Shown here in pieces: positions 7,827-16,250 of a DNA stretch of 64,000 nt (positions within the stretch are counted from its first letter, which is position 1; each line of letters starts with the position of its first letter). Location of the stretch: positions 60,001 to 124,000 of the forward strand of contig JAMOUJ010000003.1 in assembly GCA_027068075.1 (NCBI GenBank), in the 5' to 3' direction. Source of the DNA: Candidatus Aminicenantota bacterium (GTDB taxonomy: Bacteria > Acidobacteriota > Aminicenantia > S016-38). The translations under genes were made by a program, and so were the position numbers. Below the pieces are notes generated by a model. It ran no database searches. It was not told the origin of the DNA and worked only from the letters and a program-made list of their open reading frames with translations.

Positions 7827-9826
7827 TCCAGAAATTCAATCTTTACGAAGTCCTCCAGGAAGGTCACAATCCTTCCGTCCTCCATCCGGGCGGTTATCCT
7901 CCCCCCTTCCCTCCTGATAATCTCCCCGTAGCCCAGGGAAGGGTGTAAAAACCTGCCGGAGGAGGGGGAAGCCACCTGGGATGGGTGCTCCACCACCTGA
8001 ACCAGGTCCGGGGGTATGCCGGCCAAAAACCGGGAGGGAAGGGAGGTGGCGGTGGAAAGAAGAAGAAGTTTTTTGGCCCGGGTCATACCCACATAGAGGA
8101 GACGCCTCTCCTCCTCAATGCCCTCGGGGGTCTCCACCTTGGCGTGGGGGATGAACCCCTCGTCTATGCTCACGATGATGACCGATTCAAACTCAAGGCC
8201 CTTGGCGGCGTGGAGGGTGGAAAGCAGGACATCACCGCCGGAGCCGGAGTCCAGGGAGGTGGTTAGGGAAGCCCTCTGGAGAAATTCCTCCAGGCCCAGG
8301 CCGGCGGACTCCATGGCCCTGGTCATTCTCATAAGTTCCTGGATGTTCTCCACCCGGGAGCCGGTCCTGTCGTTCTCCCTCAGGTACTCCATGAAGTTGG
8401 TGGCGGAAACCACGAACTCCACCGCCGAGCCTATTCCCCCCTCCCTCAGCCTCCTCTCCACCCCCTGGAGAACGGAGAGGAAGTCCTCCACCCCCCTTTT
8501 TCTCTTCCCGGAAAGTTGCCGGACCACCGCCTTAAGGGCCTCTATGCCGTGGCCCAACCGTTTTTTTTCCCGAAGGATGGCCTCATCGGTGGCCCTTCCC
8601 ACGCCCCGGGGAACCTGGTGAAGGGCCCTGATGAGGGAAACTTCATCGGCGGGGTTGTGGATTACCCGCAGGTAGGCTACGATGTCCTTCACCTCCTTCC
8701 TTTCAAAGAAGCCAACGGAACCCACCAGGCGGTAGGTTATCCCCTTCAGGGAAAGGGCCTCCTCCAGGAGCCTGGACTGGTAGTTGGCCCTGTAGAAAAC
8801 CGCCACCGGCAGGAGGTCCCCCCTGGCGAGGAGGTTGCTGACCACCTCCGCCACGAAAAGGGCCTCCTCCTCCCGGGAAAAATTTCTCCGGAAGAAAATG
8901 GGCAGGGCCCCCTGTCTGAAGTTCCTGAGGTTCTTGGGATGTCTCCTCCGGTTGGCGGATATCATGCTGGAGGCGGCCTTCACTATGGATGGGATGGAGC
9001 GGTAGTTTACATCCAGGACCACCACCTTGGCATCGGGAAAATCCCTTTCAAAATCAAATATGTTTTCCAGGCTGGCCCCACGCCAGGAGTATATGGACTG
9101 GTCCTCGTCCCCCACCACGCACACATGGGGAGACGATGCGATCCTCTTGAGAATTTCGTACTGACCGGGGCTGGTGTCCTGGAATTCGTCCACCAGTATG
9201 TATCCGTAGAGGCTTCTGAAGTAAGAAGCCACCTCCGGCCTTTCGTCCATGAGAAGAACGGTCCTGGCTATCAGGTCGTCAAAATCAGCCCCATGAACCT
9301 CGTCTATTTTCTCCTGGTAGTCCACATAAATCTCCACCTCCTCCGGGCTGAAACCCATGAGAAAGAGTTGATCCTCATCCCGGGGATAAACCAGGTTGGC
9401 CTTGGCCCTGGATATCCTCTCCAGAACCTGGGAGGCCCCGGTTTCCTTCCAGCCCCTTTCCTTCATGAGCCTTTTCAGAATGGCCAGACTGTCGTCCCGG
9501 TCAAATATGGTCTTGAGGTCCGAAAACTTCCTCAAAACCCTGGCACCGAAGGCGTGGAAGGTCATGAGGTCCACGGGGGCGGAGTTTCCCACCAGCCTTT
9601 CCACCCTCTCCCTCATCTCCCCGGCGGCCTTGTTGGTAAAGGTAATCCCCAGGAGCCTCCGGAAGGGAACGGGCCTCTTCCAGAGGATGTAGGCTATTTT
9701 GTGAACTATTACCCTGGTTTTCCCGGCGCCGGGCCCTGCAAGAACCAGGAGGGGCCTTCCAAAACTGAGAACGGCCTCCAGTTGGGCTTCGTTGAGGGGC
9801 TCTAAGATCTCCTCTTCCTTTCCCAC
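7823..9826 (-). CDS. UvrD/PcrA/Rep-type superfamily 1A DNA helicase
   Basis: A 667-residue SF1A helicase. Motifs: Walker A AGPGAGKT (I), GITFTNKAAGEM (Ia), VDEFQDTSPGQY (II), VVGDEDQSIYSWRGA (III), NYRS (IV) and STLHAAKGLEFESV (V), with YVGMTRAKKLL (VI) near 570. The C-terminal 70 residues hold a small tail ending FLEDFVKIEFLD, like the Tudor-type ends of UvrD/PcrA that bind RNA polymerase. It unwinds DNA 3'-to-5' in repair or fork clearing. The start is a GTG inside the end of the GlmU-like gene (25-nt overlap), indicating translational coupling. UvrD, PcrA and Rep cannot be separated by eye. Confidence 0.92.
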   Translation of the reverse strand: MGKEEEILEPLNEAQLEAVLSFGRPLLVLAGPGAGKTRVIVHKIAYILWKRPVPFRRLLGITFTNKAAGEMRERVERLVGNSAPVDLMTFHAFGARVLRKFSDLKTIFDRDDSLAILKRLMKERGWKETGASQVLERISRAKANLVYPRDEDQLFLMGFSPEEVEIYVDYQEKIDEVHGADFDDLIARTVLLMDERPEVASYFRSLYGYILVDEFQDTSPGQYEILKRIASSPHVCVVGDEDQSIYSWRGASLENIFDFERDFPDAKVVVLDVNYRSIPSIVKAASSMISANRRRHPKNLRNFRQGALPIFFRRNFSREEEALFVAEVVSNLLARGDLLPVAVFYRANYQSRLLEEALSLKGITYRLVGSVGFFERKEVKDIVAYLRVIHNPADEVSLIRALHQVPRGVGRATDEAILREKKRLGHGIEALKAVVRQLSGKRKRGVEDFLSVLQGVERRLREGGIGSAVEFVVSATNFMEYLRENDRTGSRVENIQELMRMTRAMESAGLGLEEFLQRASLTTSLDSGSGGDVLLSTLHAAKGLEFESVIIVSIDEGFIPHAKVETPEGIEEERRLLYVGMTRAKKLLLLSTATSLPSRFLAGIPPDLVQVVEHPSQVASPSSGRFLHPSLGYGEIIRREGGRITARMEDGRIVTFLEDFVKIEFLD

Positions 9827-10854
9827 TCCTTCCTCTTCTTTATAACCCAGCCTTCCTTGTTTTCCTGCTTTGCCCGGGCAATGGCCAGGGCGAACCGGGG
9901 AACCTTTTTGGTTATGGTGGAGCCGGCGGCCACGAAGGTGTCGTCCTCCAGTTGAACCGGGGCCACCAGTTCCACCCCGGAGCCCACAAAAACCCTCTTC
10001 CCGATGAGGGTCCTGTTTTTGCGGAACCCGTCGTAGTTGCAGGTGATGGTGCCTGCCCCTATGTTGCTGTCCTCCCCCACCTCGGCATCCCCTATGTAGG
10101 TAAGGTGCTGGGCCTTGACCCTGGGGCCTATGAGGCTTTTCTTAACCTCCACGAAATTGCCTATCCTGGCATCCTCTCCTATCTCCGCATCCAGCCTTAA
10201 CCTGGAAAAGGGACCTACCTGGGCCCCACGCCTTATCATCATGGGATTTTCCCCGGGGTTTTCAAGATAGGAATGGGCCTTGATCACGGCGTCCCCTTCC
10301 ACATGGATTCTTCCTTTCATCACCACGAAGGGCTCCACCACCGCCCCGGCATCCAGCCTCACATCCTCCCATATCCAGACGGTAGAAGGGTCCATGATGA
10401 AAGCCCCTTCCGCAAGGAGTTCCTCTATCTTCCTGTACCTGAGGAGGGAGAGGGCATCCACGAAGTCAAAGACATCCCTCACCCTTATGGCTTCTATTTC
10501 CATCCGTTCCTCTATTTTTTCAGGGTCCTGCCCCCTTTTTACCACGCCGCCAATCACCTCTCCCTGACTCAGGAAAAGAAGGGAATCTCCCTCCAGGGCC
10601 TCCAGGATCTCCTCGGCGAAGATCCCCACCACCGAAGGATAGGTGAAAAACACCCTTTCCAACTCCGGAAACCTGGAGAAGAGGTCCCGAAGGCTGGAAG
10701 CATCAACCCTTTCAGCCCCCTCTAATTCCCGGGGAGAATATAGGTTCTGAAAGACCTTCCGGGCCTCCTTGAGGGGATAATAATAGAGGGGACGCCCCAG
10801 GGCCTCCCGGTTTATCAAGGGATTGTCCTCGTCCAGGAAAAACGCAGCCTCCAT
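9802..10854 (-). CDS. glmU: GlmU-like protein: intact acetyltransferase, decayed uridylyltransferase
   Basis: A 350-residue protein. From about residue 123 it follows GlmU: the helical linker, then a left-handed beta-helix with the acetyltransferase core including IGNFVEVKKS, KAQHLTYIGDAEVG (catalytic His about 250), NIGAGTITCNYDG and GSTITKKVP. This half acetylates glucosamine-1-phosphate. The first 120 residues look like a shrunken nucleotidyltransferase: the usual LAAGxGTRM loop is replaced by FFLDEDNPLIN before GRPLYYYPL, so UTP transfer is unlikely. Bifunctional GlmU is about 450 residues. The ATG with GAGGTG ahead is preferred; a TTG at 10866 overlapping the upstream TGA is the alternative (354 residues). 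Confidence 0.82.
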   Translation of the reverse strand: MEAAFFLDEDNPLINREALGRPLYYYPLKEARKVFQNLYSPRELEGAERVDASSLRDLFSRFPELERVFFTYPSVVGIFAEEILEALEGDSLLFLSQGEVIGGVVKRGQDPEKIEERMEIEAIRVRDVFDFVDALSLLRYRKIEELLAEGAFIMDPSTVWIWEDVRLDAGAVVEPFVVMKGRIHVEGDAVIKAHSYLENPGENPMMIRRGAQVGPFSRLRLDAEIGEDARIGNFVEVKKSLIGPRVKAQHLTYIGDAEVGEDSNIGAGTITCNYDGFRKNRTLIGKRVFVGSGVELVAPVQLEDDTFVAAGSTITKKVPRFALAIARAKQENKEGWVIKKRKEWERKRRS

Positions 10855-10862
10855 GGGCCACC

Positions 10863-11327
10863 TCAAAAATCGTCAAGTTTGCCCGTGTCCCAGAGGGGGA
10901 AAAGGTCCGGCTCCTTTCTGGCCAGGTAAAAGAACCTCCGGTCCAGGGAAACCGCCTTCTTCAGGGCCTCCGCCGCCTCATCCACCCTGTCCAGGAGGGT
11001 CAAAGCAATGGACCTGAGATACCAGACCCTGGCGTCTCCTTCGTCCAGGCCCTCCAGGGCCTGAAGGGCCGCCTCCGGCTCCTTCTCGTTTATGAGGCGC
11101 ACGGCCTTGTCCAGGGGGTCTTCCTTTTTGTTTTTCTTGCGGGAACTGAGTTTCTCAATTATCTGAAGGTAAACCTCCGCCTTGTGCTGAAACTCCAGAA
11201 CCTTGCCGTTTTTCAGTTTGTTGAAAACGGCCTTGGCTTCCTTGAGTTTTCCCTGATTGAAGAGGTCCAGGGCCTTATTTAAAAGTTCGGCGTGTTCTTC
11301 GTAAATCCTTTCGCTCTCTGTTTTCAT
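10863..11327 (-). CDS. TPR-like protein of unknown function
   Basis: A 154-residue, highly charged helical protein with tetratricopeptide-like helix pairs: LLNKALDLFNQGKLKEAKAVF near the start and ALQALEGLDEGDARVWYLRSIALTLLD followed by EAAEALKKAVSLD. No signal peptide, so it is cytoplasmic and probably binds another protein. The ATG at 11327 has AGGAGG eight nt upstream; an in-frame codon 18 nt earlier lacks one. It lies between lpxC and the GlmU-like gene, so it may be tied to early envelope-precursor steps, an inference from position only. Confidence 0.75.
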   Translation of the reverse strand: MKTESERIYEEHAELLNKALDLFNQGKLKEAKAVFNKLKNGKVLEFQHKAEVYLQIIEKLSSRKKNKKEDPLDKAVRLINEKEPEAALQALEGLDEGDARVWYLRSIALTLLDRVDEAAEALKKAVSLDRRFFYLARKEPDLFPLWDTGKLDDF

Positions 11328-11390
11328 GAAATAAACCTCCTGCAAAAATCCTCTATATTTTACAAATTTTAAGGGAAGTTTGAAAGGACC

Positions 11391-12200
11391 TTATCGGAGT
11401 TCGCCCCGGGCCATTATCTCCCGGGCCAGGGCTATGTGGAGTTTGTGGCCTGCCCGATAGGCCTCTATGCTTACCCTGGGCTTGAACTGGAGGAAGGAAA
11501 GGTCCCCTATGAGGTCCAGGACCTTGTGGCGGACAAACTCGTCCTTGAACCTCAACTTGGTCCCGTTGTAGAGGCCGGTGGATGTGAGGACTATCACCCC
11601 CTCCGGGTCCTTCTTCTGGGCCAGCCCCTGTTTTCTCAATTTGTTGACGGCGGAGATGGGGACAAAGGTTCTGGCAGGGGCCAGTTCCTCCACAAAGGAT
11701 TCCTCGGAATAGGTGTATTCAAGGGTTTGTTTTCCTATGAGGGGATGGTCAAACTCTATGGTGTAGAGAACTTCAAATTTATCCGACGGGGTGGCCCGGA
11801 TAAACCCATCCTCGCTCTTTATTTCTATAGGTTCGTTTATTACCCAGTGCTTCTCTTTTTCGTCCAGTTTCTCCAGGGTCCTGGTGAGAATATTCACGAA
11901 CTCCTTGGAACTTCCGTCCAAAAGAGGGATTTCCTTCCCCTGCTCCAGGGTTATTCTGGCCCCCCGGAGGGAAAGACCGTAGATGGCCGCCAGAAGGTGC
12001 TCAATGGTGAAAACCACGAAACCGTTGTGGGCAAATATGGTGGCCCACCTGGTTTCCACCTTGTTTATGTCCAGGGGGAAAATGTGGCCGTTTTTTTCAA
12101 AGACTATCCAATCGTAGTGGTCAAAAACCCGGATTTTTGCGTATTCTCCGGTATGGGCGCCTTCGCCTTCAAATTCTGCGAACTTCACCATCTTGTTCAT
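11391..12200 (-). CDS. lpxC: UDP-3-O-acyl-N-acetylglucosamine deacetylase
   Basis: A 269-residue LpxC, the zinc deacetylase for the committed step of lipid A synthesis. Visible: FTIEHLLAAIYGL (first zinc His), PLLDGSSKEFV, TIEFDHPLIG, ARTFV and HKVLDLIGDLSFL (second His and the Asp ligand), then GHKLHIALA. Length is slightly below the E. coli enzyme (305). Its presence implies a lipid A outer membrane. No SD precedes the start; an extended -10 (TGC TACTCT) ends 8 nt before the ATG at 12200, consistent with a leaderless transcript. A TTG at 12218 is less likely. It is divergent from larB. Confidence 0.9.
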   Translation of the reverse strand: MNKMVKFAEFEGEGAHTGEYAKIRVFDHYDWIVFEKNGHIFPLDINKVETRWATIFAHNGFVVFTIEHLLAAIYGLSLRGARITLEQGKEIPLLDGSSKEFVNILTRTLEKLDEKEKHWVINEPIEIKSEDGFIRATPSDKFEVLYTIEFDHPLIGKQTLEYTYSEESFVEELAPARTFVPISAVNKLRKQGLAQKKDPEGVIVLTSTGLYNGTKLRFKDEFVRHKVLDLIGDLSFLQFKPRVSIEAYRAGHKLHIALAREIMARGELR

Positions 12201-12207
12201 CAATAAA

Positions 12208-12217
12208 AAGAGTAGCA
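12208..12217 (-). promoter_or_regulatory. Extended -10 for lpxC (weak)
   Basis: On the minus strand TGC followed by TACTCT ends 8 nt before the lpxC ATG, and no Shine-Dalgarno is present. No convincing -35 is seen at 17 nt. Coordinates are approximate by one or two bases. Confidence 0.35.
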
Positions 12218-12295
12218 ATTTTCATGCCAGATGCGGGACGGCTTCTGAAGGGCATTCATCGCCAATCACCATGGGTTATTTTAACAACATTGATG

Positions 12296-12301
12296 TATAA
12301 T
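12296..12301 (+). promoter_or_regulatory. -10 element for larB (leaderless)
   Basis: A consensus TATAAT lies 8 nt before the larB ATG, with TACAACAC between and no Shine-Dalgarno. No good -35 is visible at 16-18 nt upstream. Confidence 0.55.
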
Positions 12302-12309
12302 TACAACAC

Positions 12310-13077
12310 ATGGAGGAACTGAGAAAAACTCTTGAGGCCCTCGTTCACGGGAAAATAAGTCTGGAGGAAGCCCAGGAAAACCTCCGTCAACTTTTCGCCA
12401 GGGCCCCCTTCCTTGAACTGGAGAACATAAGGCTTGACACCCACCGGAGGCTTCGGAGGGGCTTCCCCGAACTCATATATGGGGAAGGAAAGGACGCCGA
12501 AGTCCTCAGGAAAATAGCCTCGGCACTGCTGGAGAAGGGGGAACCGGTAATAATTACCCGGCTGAGTCGGGAAAAATTCGCACACATGGAACTCTCGGAA
12601 GGCCTGAGGTATTACCCAATGGCCCGGATCGCCTCCAATTTACCCCCCCGACCGCACCGGGGTCTGGTTTCTGTGGTAAGCGCCGGGGCCTCCGATGAAC
12701 CCGTGGCGGAGGAGGCCTCCATAATACTGGAGATGCTGGGCATAAGGGTGGAGCGGTTTTACGATGTGGGGGTGGCGGGGCTCCACCGGCTTCTTCCCCA
12801 CCTTGCGAAAATAAATTCCTCTTCGGCGGCCATAGTGGTGGCAGGGATGGAGGGAGCCCTGCCCACCCTGGTCTCCGCCCTGACCTCCACCCCGGTGATA
12901 GGAGTCCCTACCAGCGTGGGATACGGAGCATCCCTGGGTGGGTTTTCCGCCCTCCTCACCATGCTCAATTCATGCTCCAACGGGGTAGCGGTGGTGAACA
13001 TAGACAACGGGGTCTCGGCGGCCCTCTTCGCATACCTCATAGAGGAGAAAAGGCATGAGCATAAGGGAAAAATATGA
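12310..13077 (+). CDS. larB: Nickel pincer cofactor biosynthesis protein LarB
   Basis: A 255-residue LarB. The N-terminal helical part ([15 protein letters not shown], then [20 protein letters not shown]) is diagnostic, followed by the PurE-like AIR-carboxylase domain with [35 protein letters not shown] and [19 protein letters not shown]. LarB carboxylates and hydrolyses nicotinic acid adenine dinucleotide to start the nickel-pincer (NPN) cofactor. LarE is encoded 21 kb away (34241) and LarC is not in the window. The start codon follows a TATAAT by 8 nt with no SD. Its end overlaps dgt by 23 nt. Confidence 0.93.
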   Translation: MEELRKTLEALVHGKISLEEAQENLRQLFARAPFLELENIRLDTHRRLRRGFPELIYGEGKDAEVLRKIASALLEKGEPVIITRLSREKFAHMELSEGLRYYPMARIASNLPPRPHRGLVSVVSAGASDEPVAEEASIILEMLGIRVERFYDVGVAGLHRLLPHLAKINSSSAAIVVAGMEGALPTLVSALTSTPVIGVPTSVGYGASLGGFSALLTMLNSCSNGVAVVNIDNGVSAALFAYLIEEKRHEHKGKI

Positions 13078-14101
13078 AGAACTGGAGTTAACCCTCCTCC
13101 ATCCCCGGGCCGCCAAAAGCCGCCTTTCCCGGGGCAGGGAGAAGCCTGAGCCGCCGTGTTCGGTTAGAACTGCCTTTCAGAGGGACCGGGACAGAATAAT
13201 ACACAGCAAAGCCTTCCGCCGGCTAATGCACAAAACCCAGGTATTCCTTTCCCCCTCGGGGGACCATTACAGAACCCGCCTGACCCACACCCTGGAGGTG
13301 GCCCAGATATCCAGGACCATAGCCAGAGCCCTTCGCCTCAACGAAGACCTTACCGAAGCCATAGCCCTGGGCCACGACCTGGGACACACCCCCTTTGGCC
13401 ACGCCGGAGAGGAAGCCCTGGACGCCGTCCTGAGGGAGGTGGGATTTGAAGAGGGTTTTTCCCATGTTCGCCAGTCCCTGAGGATCGTGGAAAAACTGGA
13501 AAAGGACGGCATGGGCCTTAACCTCACCTGGGAGGTCCGCGACGGCATCGTCCATCACTCCAAGGGTCTGCACGGCGAAATACTCTCCGGGGCCCCCGCC
13601 ACCCTGGAGGGCCAGATAGTCAGGCTTTCCGACATAATTGCCTATGTCAACCACGACCTGGACGACTCCATGAGGGCAGGGCTTATAAAGGAGGTCCCGG
13701 AAAAATTCCTGCACGGAATAGGACAAACCCACGCCAAAAGGATAAACAACCTCGTCCTGAATGTCATTGAGGCCACGAAGGAGGAGGATTACCGGAGGGT
13801 TTCCATGAAGCCGGAAATGCATTCCCTCCTGCTGGAACTCAGAGAATTCCTGAAGGAGAAGGTATACTTTCACCCCCTCAAGGCCAGAGAATTTGAAAAG
13901 GCCAAGGGGGTGGTGAGGGGGTTGTTTTTGTTCCTCCTGGAGGACTGCCGGGGGGTTAAAGCCTACTGTCCCCTCTACATAAAGGAAGGAAAGGACCCCC
14001 TGGTCCAGAGGATAGCGGATTTCATCTCCGGCGCCACCGACCGCTTCGCCCTCCACCTTTACAACAAATTTTTCGTCCCCAAACCCTGGGAGGTTTTTTG
14101 A
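13055..14101 (+). CDS. dgt: Deoxyguanosinetriphosphate triphosphohydrolase (HD family)
   Basis: A 348-residue dGTPase-like HD protein. It shows the family opening [25 protein letters not shown], then [13 protein letters not shown] (H of the metal centre) and [16 protein letters not shown] (HD pair), with [11 protein letters not shown] (third metal Asp) later. These enzymes release triphosphate from dNTPs and control nucleotide pools. Length suits the shorter, bacterial type-2 clade. The start overlaps the end of larB, with GAGGAGA upstream as ribosome-binding site, so the two are translationally linked although their functions appear unrelated. Confidence 0.92.
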   Translation: MSIREKYEELELTLLHPRAAKSRLSRGREKPEPPCSVRTAFQRDRDRIIHSKAFRRLMHKTQVFLSPSGDHYRTRLTHTLEVAQISRTIARALRLNEDLTEAIALGHDLGHTPFGHAGEEALDAVLREVGFEEGFSHVRQSLRIVEKLEKDGMGLNLTWEVRDGIVHHSKGLHGEILSGAPATLEGQIVRLSDIIAYVNHDLDDSMRAGLIKEVPEKFLHGIGQTHAKRINNLVLNVIEATKEEDYRRVSMKPEMHSLLLELREFLKEKVYFHPLKAREFEKAKGVVRGLFLFLLEDCRGVKAYCPLYIKEGKDPLVQRIADFISGATDRFALHLYNKFFVPKPWEVF

Positions 14102-14120
14102 TGCACTTTTTGAAACAAAA

Positions 14121-14129
14121 TGTTATAAT
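14121..14129 (+). promoter_or_regulatory. Extended -10 upstream of the pseudo-receiver gene
   Basis: TGT followed by TATAAT, a perfect extended -10, about 60 nt before the ATG at 14190 in the gap after dgt. This gene has a conventional leader with GGAAGGA ahead of the start, unlike the leaderless genes nearby. Confidence 0.55.
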
Positions 14130-14189
14130 ACGAGGGGGGATAAAATTCAGGAAAGTTTTTGATTTTATCGTTTTTTGGAAGGACACGGA

Positions 14190-15014
14190 ATGAAAGGATT
14201 GCTGTTCACCAACCGGGATGATTTTTTGAGTTCTCTGGTAAAAACCCTGGAAAAGCAAAAGGTTTATGTGGAGAGAGGTCAGGACATAGAAGCCCTTTCC
14301 AACGCCGCCAGCCTTTCCCCTAACTTCGTTATAACGGAATTTCCCCTGTGGAACCTTCCCAGGGGAAGGTTTTTCTCCTATTTCTCCCGCCTGTGGGACG
14401 AGAAGATACCCACCATAATAATATCCAGCACCTTCCGTTTCCGGGAGCAGGACAACAAGCCCTTCGTTCACATAATTCCCAATTCCCACGCCCTGGAGGA
14501 AAGGATACTGGAAATCCTGGGCAATTATCTGGGTATAGAACTGGAACTGGGGGAGGAAATTTCTGAGGAGGATTCCCCGGAAATTCAGGAGAAACTGGAA
14601 ACCGGCCTTTCCCATTACGGCGTTGGAAAATTACAGGAGGCATACCGGGAATGGCTCTCCATTCTCAAGAAGCACAACTGCCACGAGAAGGCCTACGAAT
14701 ACATATCCATCGCCAGGAAGGATTTTGAGGAGGCGGGAATAGACCTCAGGGAGTTTTATTCCCTCACCTCCCAGATAAGGGAACTGGAGGAGGATTTCAA
14801 ACTCCGGGGTGGAGACCGCTATCAGTTAAACATGCTTCCGGAAAAAATAGAGGAACTCACCCTTCACCCCTTTGAGGCTTTCATCCTCTCCCTACTTGAC
14901 GGGAAAACTACCATCAGGGAAATCTGGCTTCTGGTACCCCAGGAAAAGAGGGGGTGTCTAAAGTACGCCATCCACCACCTCCTGCAGAAGGGTATAATAA
15001 AAAAAGCCAACTGA
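14190..15014 (+). CDS. Pseudo-receiver protein with TPR-like middle and winged-helix-like C-terminus
   Basis: A 274-residue soluble protein. Residues 1-120 look like a response-regulator receiver, but the phosphoacceptor strand reads NFVITEFPLWN, with Glu or Asn instead of Asp, and the following loop is TIIISSTF. A helical section (about 130-195) resembles tetratricopeptide pairs. The C-terminus (HPFEAFILSLLDGKTTIREIW to HHLLQKGIIKK) is like the PatA/DUF4388-associated helical modules of delta-proteobacterial-type regulators. Likely a phosphorylation-independent scaffold. The ATG at 14190 is chosen over an upstream TTG because GGAAGGA precedes it. Confidence 0.65.
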   Translation: MKGLLFTNRDDFLSSLVKTLEKQKVYVERGQDIEALSNAASLSPNFVITEFPLWNLPRGRFFSYFSRLWDEKIPTIIISSTFRFREQDNKPFVHIIPNSHALEERILEILGNYLGIELELGEEISEEDSPEIQEKLETGLSHYGVGKLQEAYREWLSILKKHNCHEKAYEYISIARKDFEEAGIDLREFYSLTSQIRELEEDFKLRGGDRYQLNMLPEKIEELTLHPFEAFILSLLDGKTTIREIWLLVPQEKRGCLKYAIHHLLQKGIIKKAN

Positions 15015-15057
15015 AGAAAAACTTCTTTTTCTTTCGTATAAGTAATGGGAGGTGAAA

Positions 15058-15456
15058 ATGGAAGAAAAATCTCCAGTAGTGGCAGCCTTCCTTTCCTTGC
15101 TTTTCCCCGGCGTGGGAAGTCTTTACGCAGGAAAGGTCCACAAGGGGCTGGCCTTCATGGCCATCTTCATATACATAATACACATCCTCAGTCACTGCTC
15201 CGCATCGGCCCTATTCCTGGTAGCCTTCTGGTTTTTTTCCTCTCTGGAGGCCTACAACGATGTATCCGGCCAGATTTATTCCCCCCGGGGAAACCTGGGA
15301 TGGGGTATTTTCTGGATCCTGGTGGGAGCAATCTTCCAGATATGGGCCCTGGAAGTGGTGGAATGGGCTCTCATAGCCAAACTCTGGCCCGCCCTTCTGG
15401 TGGTGGCTGGCCTTTACATGATTTACCTGGGCCTGAAAAACGGAGGTGAGGAATGA
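15058..15456 (+). CDS. TM2-like small membrane protein
   Basis: A 132-residue membrane protein with four or more hydrophobic helices. The start, SPVVAAFLSLLFPGVGSLYAGKVHKG, matches the TM2-domain/DUF5683-type motif of bacterial small membrane proteins. Function is not known. The ATG at 15058 follows GGGAGGTG at 15047-15054. It overlaps the next gene by 4 nt, and both are short membrane proteins of envelope-stress-operon type. Confidence 0.7.
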   Translation: MEEKSPVVAAFLSLLFPGVGSLYAGKVHKGLAFMAIFIYIIHILSHCSASALFLVAFWFFSSLEAYNDVSGQIYSPRGNLGWGIFWILVGAIFQIWALEVVEWALIAKLWPALLVVAGLYMIYLGLKNGGEE

Positions 15457-15671
15457 AAAGATCCCACGGCGGAAGAATATTTCTGGGCCTGACCCTTCTG
15501 GTGTTGGGTCTCCTTCTCCTGCTGGAGGCCTTTTCCGGAAGGATATGCCCTTATTTTGAGATCCTGTTCAAGTTATGGCCCCTCTTTCTGATTTATGTGG
15601 GGGTAAGGAAAATTTTGGCCATCAGAAAAGAAGAAGATCAGAGGGAGATGCCCACCCCTGCTTCCAACTGA
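15453..15671 (+). CDS. LiaI/LiaF-like transmembrane protein (DUF5668-type)
   Basis: A 72-residue protein with two hydrophobic helices: IFLGLTLLVLGLLLLLEAF and the LWPLFLIYVGVRKIL pattern, typical of LiaI-LiaF-like TM regions. The tail is hydrophilic. It is coupled by ATGA to the preceding TM2-like gene. The last 34 nt overlap the end of the convergent outer-membrane protein gene, an unusually deep overlap. Confidence 0.68.
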   Translation: MKRSHGGRIFLGLTLLVLGLLLLLEAFSGRICPYFEILFKLWPLFLIYVGVRKILAIRKEEDQREMPTPASN

Positions 15672-16153
15672 AGGCCCCCGAGATCGCTCTCCAGTTCCTC
15701 CACCTTCTTTTTGGCCATGGAATATTCCGCCCTGAACCTCAGGTAAAATTTCGTGAAGGTATAGCGGAACCCGGCCCCCAGGAAAAACCCCGTAAGTGAA
15801 CCGGAGGCAGATGCAAACTCTGCCTTTTCGCTGTAGTTCCAACTTCCCACCCCAGCATCCACGAAGGCGGAGGAGAAATGGAACCTCACCCCGGCGGAGA
15901 CTGGAACCACGGTTAGGGTAAGGGGTTCGGCGGAATAGGTGAGTTTTCCGCCCTTGTGGAGGTAGTCCATTCCGAGAAAAGCCCCCACCGAGGGAATTAT
16001 CCGGTATTCCCCCTCCAGGGAGAAATTGAATATGGTGCTCCCGTAGGCGTCCTTATAATACGAAGCCTTTGGAAGGAATAGATTTCCGGAAAGAGTAAGA
16101 TCCACCCCTGCCCACAGGGGCAGAAGAAAGAAAAGCACCAGAAATTTCTTCAT
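15638..16153 (-). CDS. Small outer-membrane beta-barrel protein
   Basis: A 171-residue protein with a signal peptide (MKKFLVLFFLLPLWAGVDLTL) and about eight amphipathic strands of alternating hydrophobic residues, such as YRIIPSVGAFLGMDYLHKGG and FFLGAGFRYTFTKFYLRFRAEY. It looks like the eight-stranded OmpA/OprW type. The end GVGISL lacks a final Phe. A strong SD (GGAGG) precedes the ATG. It lies 97 nt after the Ser/Thr kinase gene. Confidence 0.72.
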   Translation of the reverse strand: MKKFLVLFFLLPLWAGVDLTLSGNLFLPKASYYKDAYGSTIFNFSLEGEYRIIPSVGAFLGMDYLHKGGKLTYSAEPLTLTVVPVSAGVRFHFSSAFVDAGVGSWNYSEKAEFASASGSLTGFFLGAGFRYTFTKFYLRFRAEYSMAKKKVEELESDLGGLQLEAGVGISL

Positions 16154-16194
16154 TTTTTCCTCCTTCTCTCTACTTGAATCCCTTGTAATGGGAG

Positions 16195-16224
16195 GTTCGG
16201 GACCTTCACTGAGTCCCCGCGAAC
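16195..16224 (-). other. Imperfect hairpin between the kinase and the barrel gene
   Basis: In the 97-nt gap, GTTC and GGGAC (16195-16203) can pair with GTCCC (16213-16217) and GAAC (16221-16224) around a 9-nt loop, with a 3-nt bulge. No T-run follows on the minus strand, so this is not a classic intrinsic terminator. It may be a 3'-end structure or simply chance. Confidence 0.3.
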
Positions 16225-16250
16225 AAACAGCGAAATCACAGGTTCCTTCC

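Noticed and set aside
8516-9805. A 429-residue open frame opposite the helicase gene
   Set aside because: Same reason: no domain, unnatural composition (many His, Gly, Pro), complete overlap with a clear UvrD-type helicase.
12273-12286. A -35 box for larB at TTAACA
   Set aside because: The spacing to the TATAAT is about 9 nt, too short for sigma-70-like recognition; the bases at 17 nt do not match.
16191-16230. Possible tRNA or tmRNA-like T-arm (GTTCG) in the gap before the barrel gene
   Set aside because: No acceptor stem, D-arm or anticodon arm could be built around it; only the short bulged hairpin remains.
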